This document shows positions 61,313 to 64,000 of a stretch of 64,000 bases of DNA, piece by piece. A model generated the notes under the pieces. That model saw only the letters and a list, made by a program, of their open reading frames with translations, was not told where the DNA came from and made no database searches. The position numbers and the translations under genes were made by a program. The DNA is taken from contig JAILWY010000007.1 of assembly GCA_022113835.1 (NCBI GenBank), positions 2,361,001 to 2,425,000 of the forward strand, written 5' to 3'. Each line of letters starts with the position of its first letter. Positions within the stretch are counted from its first letter, which is position 1. Source of the stretch: Atopsyche davidsoni (lineage: Eukaryota; Arthropoda; Insecta; Trichoptera; Hydrobiosidae).

Positions 61313-63603
61313 CTAGAAAGAAAAAATAATCAAAATGATATTTGGACAATCGAATATCTAACCGAATTATATTTAATTAGTAAGTGTTTGCACTTACATC
61401 TTGTTTTCTCTCCCAAGACTTCATTGCGGACTTGTACTTTTCGAATTCGTGGCACCAGTTGGAGTAGATCTTCTGATACTCATTACTCTTCTCCGGAGGT
61501 GAACATCTGCACAAAATATGAACATATATTGGTTGTGTTATATTCTTTATACTGAAAGGCAATTGTATCTATACAGAATTAATAATAAACCCGAATTCAA
61601 ATCTGTGACTTTGTGATCGGTAAGCAAGGTTTAAAGTCTGTTTTTGATCAGTAATTAGTGAGTGAGGGAGGAGGGTCTCACCTGTGAGAGTCTACAGTGA
61701 TGTTGTAGGAGCAGAGGAGGGAACCTCCCAGCCAGCAGTCATAGCGCCCGGCGTCGGCTTCGGTGGCGGCTATGATGAGCAGGCCATGCTCGGAGGTCTC
61801 GATGTACTTGTCAGGTCTGCGGACAACATATTGTGGTTTAATTTGAAGTAATCCATATCTGAGCAACAAATTTGAATAGCATTATTACAGCATATACACC
61901 ACTGGCTATACTTGATATGAAAATAGCATATATGAACAAACAGTGGCGAAGAGATTACGAACCATTTATTTGTGAATGATTTCGACTCTCAAAGGCTTCT
62001 GAAGCCTTCGAAAGGCAAAAATGCTCATAATCATAAATGTTAAGTAAAGCATAAAGCCCTTAAAAGTTGAATGCACGTTTCACATATAAATGTAGGTTAT
62101 TTACTGGGGATGTAGAGTCAAGTATTAATTTGTGCCAAAGCCTACCTGAAGATGATCTGGTAGCGTCCCCTCTCCTTGGAGTAGTGGAACCAGGTGACAG
62201 CCTGCGGCTGCAGCACTTCTGGCATCTTCACGAAGCTGCCCAGGTGCAGGCTCTGCCCCCACGTCACCGTGATGCTCTTCTTCACGATGGACGAGTCGCA
62301 GATGTCGGCTGTGTCGTTGGCCACGTCTTGCAGGAGGCTGAGGGAAAATTACACCAATCAAAACATTGCACTCCAATATGTTACATATATTACAAAATCA
62401 ACGCAGAGAGTTAAAAAAATTAAATACTTTGGCAGCTGGTTAAATGAGAACCGGAATCCTGACCAGGTAATAAAAGTGAGAATTGAGACATTGAGAAAAT
62501 TATTATGTTCCAGATACATAAAATTGAAAACTTGCTGGAGATGTGTTATGTCGTCTCAGTTATTCTTTACGAAGTTGAGACAGCTACTATGGCTATAGAC
62601 GGCAGAAATGTGGCTTTATAAGAGAATCCTTAAAATACCATGGGTAGACTGCATCACAAATGAGAGAGTCTTGCACATAATGCGCAAAGAAAGAGAACTC
62701 CTGACGATGGTAAAGAAGCGGAAGGTCTCCTATTTAGGCCACATTTTTCATAACAGTAAGTATAGAATCCTACAGCTGATTGTCCAAGAAAAAATGAAAT
62801 GAAGAAGAAGGTGAACGTGAAATTTGCACCAGTGGCTGTGATTGGAAGTAAGGCTGAATAAGTGAAACTGGCCTAATATAGAAATACGAGAGCGGTCCGA
62901 TAAGTACTTAGCTTACAAAAGAAAAACGAAAATTTAGGAAAAGTGGCGATTTATTTATCAAAATAGTCTTCTTTAAGCTCGATCCACTTGACCCAGCGAT
63001 GCTCCAACTTCTTAATACGTTTTCTCGAGGTCTGCAAAGTAAGCCTCCGTGGCGGCGATGACCTCCTCATTCGACTTAAATTTCTGCCCAAAAAAAATCG
63101 CACGGGGCCAAATCTGGAGAATACGGTGGATGGGGGAGCAGTTCGTAGTGCAATTCGACCAATTTGTGTGAGGTGTGAGCCGGTGCGTTGTCATGGTGGA
63201 AGAGCACTTTTATTCAGCATAGTAGAGCCCTGTGACCATTTTGCTCTTGTCCAGGTAGTCAACGTAGATCACACCTTGTGATCCAAGAAAACGGTGGCCA
63301 TCACCTTTCCGGTCGATAGGACAGTCTTCGCCTTCTTCGGAGCACGTTCGCCGGGTGAAGTCCACTGTTACGACTGTTCTTTGGTCTCTGGTGTGTACCA
63401 GTGGATCCATGTTTCGTCGACGGTACTCACCCCGGGATGTAGGAGCGACAGGTGTTGGTGTCCTTGTCCCACCCGCAGTAAGGGTCGCGCACGCAGCGGA
63501 GACAGCTGTCGTAGCGGCGAGCGCACATGACGAGTTGCAGCTGGCGGACGCGTTGGTCCGACCCCACGTACAGAGAGCCGTGGGTGCGGGAGATCTCCAT
63601 TGC
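61256..63603 (-). CDS. Sema2a: Semaphorin-2A-like secreted guidance cue, 3' part (five exons)
   Basis: Joined exons 63603-63431, 62337-62146, 61816-61682, 61506-61398 and 61312-61256 give 221 residues plus stop, with consistent splice phases and GT..AG introns. Order: last blade of the sema domain (GSLYVGSDQRVRQLQLV), a PSI domain (CARRYDSCLRCVRDPYCGWD), the linker LLQDVANDTADICDSSIVKK, an Ig domain (TVTWGQSLHLG to AGRYDCWLGGSLLCSYNITV), and a conserved tail (SNEYQKIYSNWCHEFEKYKS, then KSAMKSWERKQ). This is the layout of insect class 2 semaphorins, secreted repulsive ligands acting through plexin receptors in axon guidance. The upstream exons with the signal peptide and most of the sema domain lie past base 64000. 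2a versus 2b cannot be settled. One Ig cysteine position is serine, and an in-frame hydrophobic extension follows the stop. Confidence 0.92.
61398..61506 (-). CDS. Sema2a: Sema2a exon: conserved post-Ig tail
   Basis: 109 nt between TTTTGTGCAG and GTAAGT. It ends in phase 0 after ERKQD. It encodes CSPPEKSNEYQKIYSNWCHE and the charged helix-like segment that follows. Confidence 0.93.
61682..61816 (-). CDS. Sema2a: Sema2a exon: second half of Ig domain
   Basis: 135 nt between TTGTCCGCAG and GTGAGA, phase 2 at both ends. It encodes PDKYIETSEHGLLIIAATEA, DAGRYDC (the F-strand cysteine motif) and GGSLLCSYNITVDSH. Confidence 0.93.
62146..62337 (-). CDS. Sema2a: Sema2a exon: linker and first half of Ig domain
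   Basis: 192 nt, entered in phase 2 after CCCTCAG and left in phase 2 before GTAGGC. It encodes LLQDVANDTADICDSS and the Ig B-C strands. The codon at 62235-62237 is AGC (Ser) in HLGSFVK, where the first Ig-fold cysteine is expected. Confidence 0.92.
62401..62870 (+). mobile_element. Non-LTR retrotransposon fragment (reverse transcriptase C-terminal region)
   Basis: The fragment lies in the Sema2a intron, antisense to the gene. It encodes RVKKIKYFGSWLNENRNPDQ, then RIETLRKLLCSR, and after frame changes WLYKRILKIPWVDCITNERV with KRKVSYLGHIFHNSKY. This is the region after the catalytic palm in insect non-LTR (LINE) polyproteins. The catalytic motif is absent and the ends are undefined, so it is a dead 5'-truncated relic. 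The clade (RTE- or Jockey-like) is not settled. Confidence 0.75.
62887..63424 (-). mobile_element. 5'-truncated mariner abutting the Sema2a splice donor
   Basis: Read on the minus strand, the copy starts at TVDETWIHWYTPETKEQ (first catalytic aspartate) and carries a stop after KEQS. It runs through DNAPAHTS (second), LLPHPPYSPDLAPCDFF (third) and the EVIAATEAYFADLEKTY tail. It ends with the family's terminal repeat, GCTAAGTACTTATCGGACCG CTCTCG, at 62887, preceded by TA. The N-terminal half and the left terminal repeat are missing. Its first bases lie immediately after the donor GTGAGT of the PSI exon, so it fills the start of that intron. Confidence 0.88.
63431..63603 (-). CDS. Sema2a: Sema2a exon: end of sema domain and PSI domain
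   Basis: The acceptor is CTTCTCAG before GCAATGGAG; the donor is GTGAGT right after CCCGG-G (63430-63425). The 173-nt exon ends in phase 2. It encodes the final sema strand and the cysteine-rich PSI (C-x5-C-x2-C-x5-CGWD pattern). Confidence 0.92.
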
Positions 63604-64000
63604 CTGAGAAGTGAGATTAAATATAAAAATCACATACAAATAAATATATATATGTGTACATGATAAAAAAAAAACAAATCGATTGATTGAATAATACCGC
63701 ACGATCTTAGCGCCTAAAGCGACAAGGTAAAAATACACCTTTTTTGTCGGCACTGAGCTGACTCGGAAATCGAAATCGTGTCATTTCATTTATTTAATTG
63801 TCACTTCATTTTTCTATAATTAACGTTGATTTTTTTACAGAATATAAAAAAAATATATAAATTATATTGAATTATTTTTTATTATTTGATTAACGTCCTT
63901 TTTCAATGTAAAATTAAGTCTTGAATATATTGAAAGTTTAGATAAAATAAAAAAGTATGTTAAAAATTTTTTTTTTCAAAAGTAAATTAAAAATAATCTC
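63604..64000 (-). other. Sema2a intron, continuing beyond the window
   Basis: AT-rich intron sequence upstream of the PSI exon acceptor. No other exon is visible before the window ends. Confidence 0.7.

Noticed and set aside
61008..61555. ORFs of 113 codons (minus, 61008-61349) and 150 codons (plus, 61103-61555) across the last semaphorin exons
   Set aside because: They are out-of-frame or antisense shadows of the GC-rich Sema2a exons and of the extension after the stop.
62067..62414. Plus-strand ORF over the Ig exon
   Set aside because: Antisense shadow of the Sema2a exon 62146-62337.

Overview
The window looks like arthropod, almost certainly insect, nuclear DNA. It is AT-rich, gene-poor and full of decayed transposons. 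The only gene I recognise has small exons with GT..AG introns and encodes the C-terminal part of a class 2 (secreted) semaphorin, an insect-type family. The insect order cannot be fixed from what is visible.

Layout. 1-12.6 kb is mostly plain AT-rich intergenic DNA with two internally deleted mariner relics (928-1378; 5235-5647). 13.0-13.6 kb holds a tRNA-Thr-derived SINE head inside a 46-bp-arm palindrome, beside a hairpin-type repeat. 19.05-19.85 kb is a four-copy tandem repeat of about 187 bp. 24.9-25.4 kb is a MITE with about 40-bp inverted ends and TAA target duplications. 26.0-30.1 kb holds more SINE heads tied to inverted repeats. 30.5-32.4 kb holds a third type of mariner relic, a dispersed hairpin family and a 200-bp palindrome. 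40.51-42.64 kb is a full-length but dead piggyBac element with TTAA duplications. 45.8 and 47.6 kb carry further copies of the hairpin and mariner families. 50.56-51.03 kb has an unidentified 154-codon ORF. 55.97-57.87 kb is a young non-autonomous LTR retrotransposon (TRIM type). It has identical 107-bp LTRs, a 5-bp target duplication and a tRNA-Ser(GCU)-type primer-binding site. It also carries an internal array of exactly 38 indel-free 25-bp units.

61.26-63.60 kb (minus strand) carries the last five exons of the semaphorin: end of the sema domain, PSI, Ig and the C-terminal tail. The gene continues beyond base 64000. Two transposon fragments sit in its intron: a non-LTR reverse-transcriptase piece and a mariner piece that reaches to within a few bases of the splice donor.

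The most notable observation is in the last semaphorin exon. After the tandem stops TGA TAG the same frame stays open for 35 codons. 34 of these 35 codons end in G or C, and they encode a strongly hydrophobic, transmembrane-like segment that ends at a TAG. It could be reached by readthrough or by a phase-compatible alternative splice acceptor. That would turn a secreted guidance cue into a membrane-anchored one.
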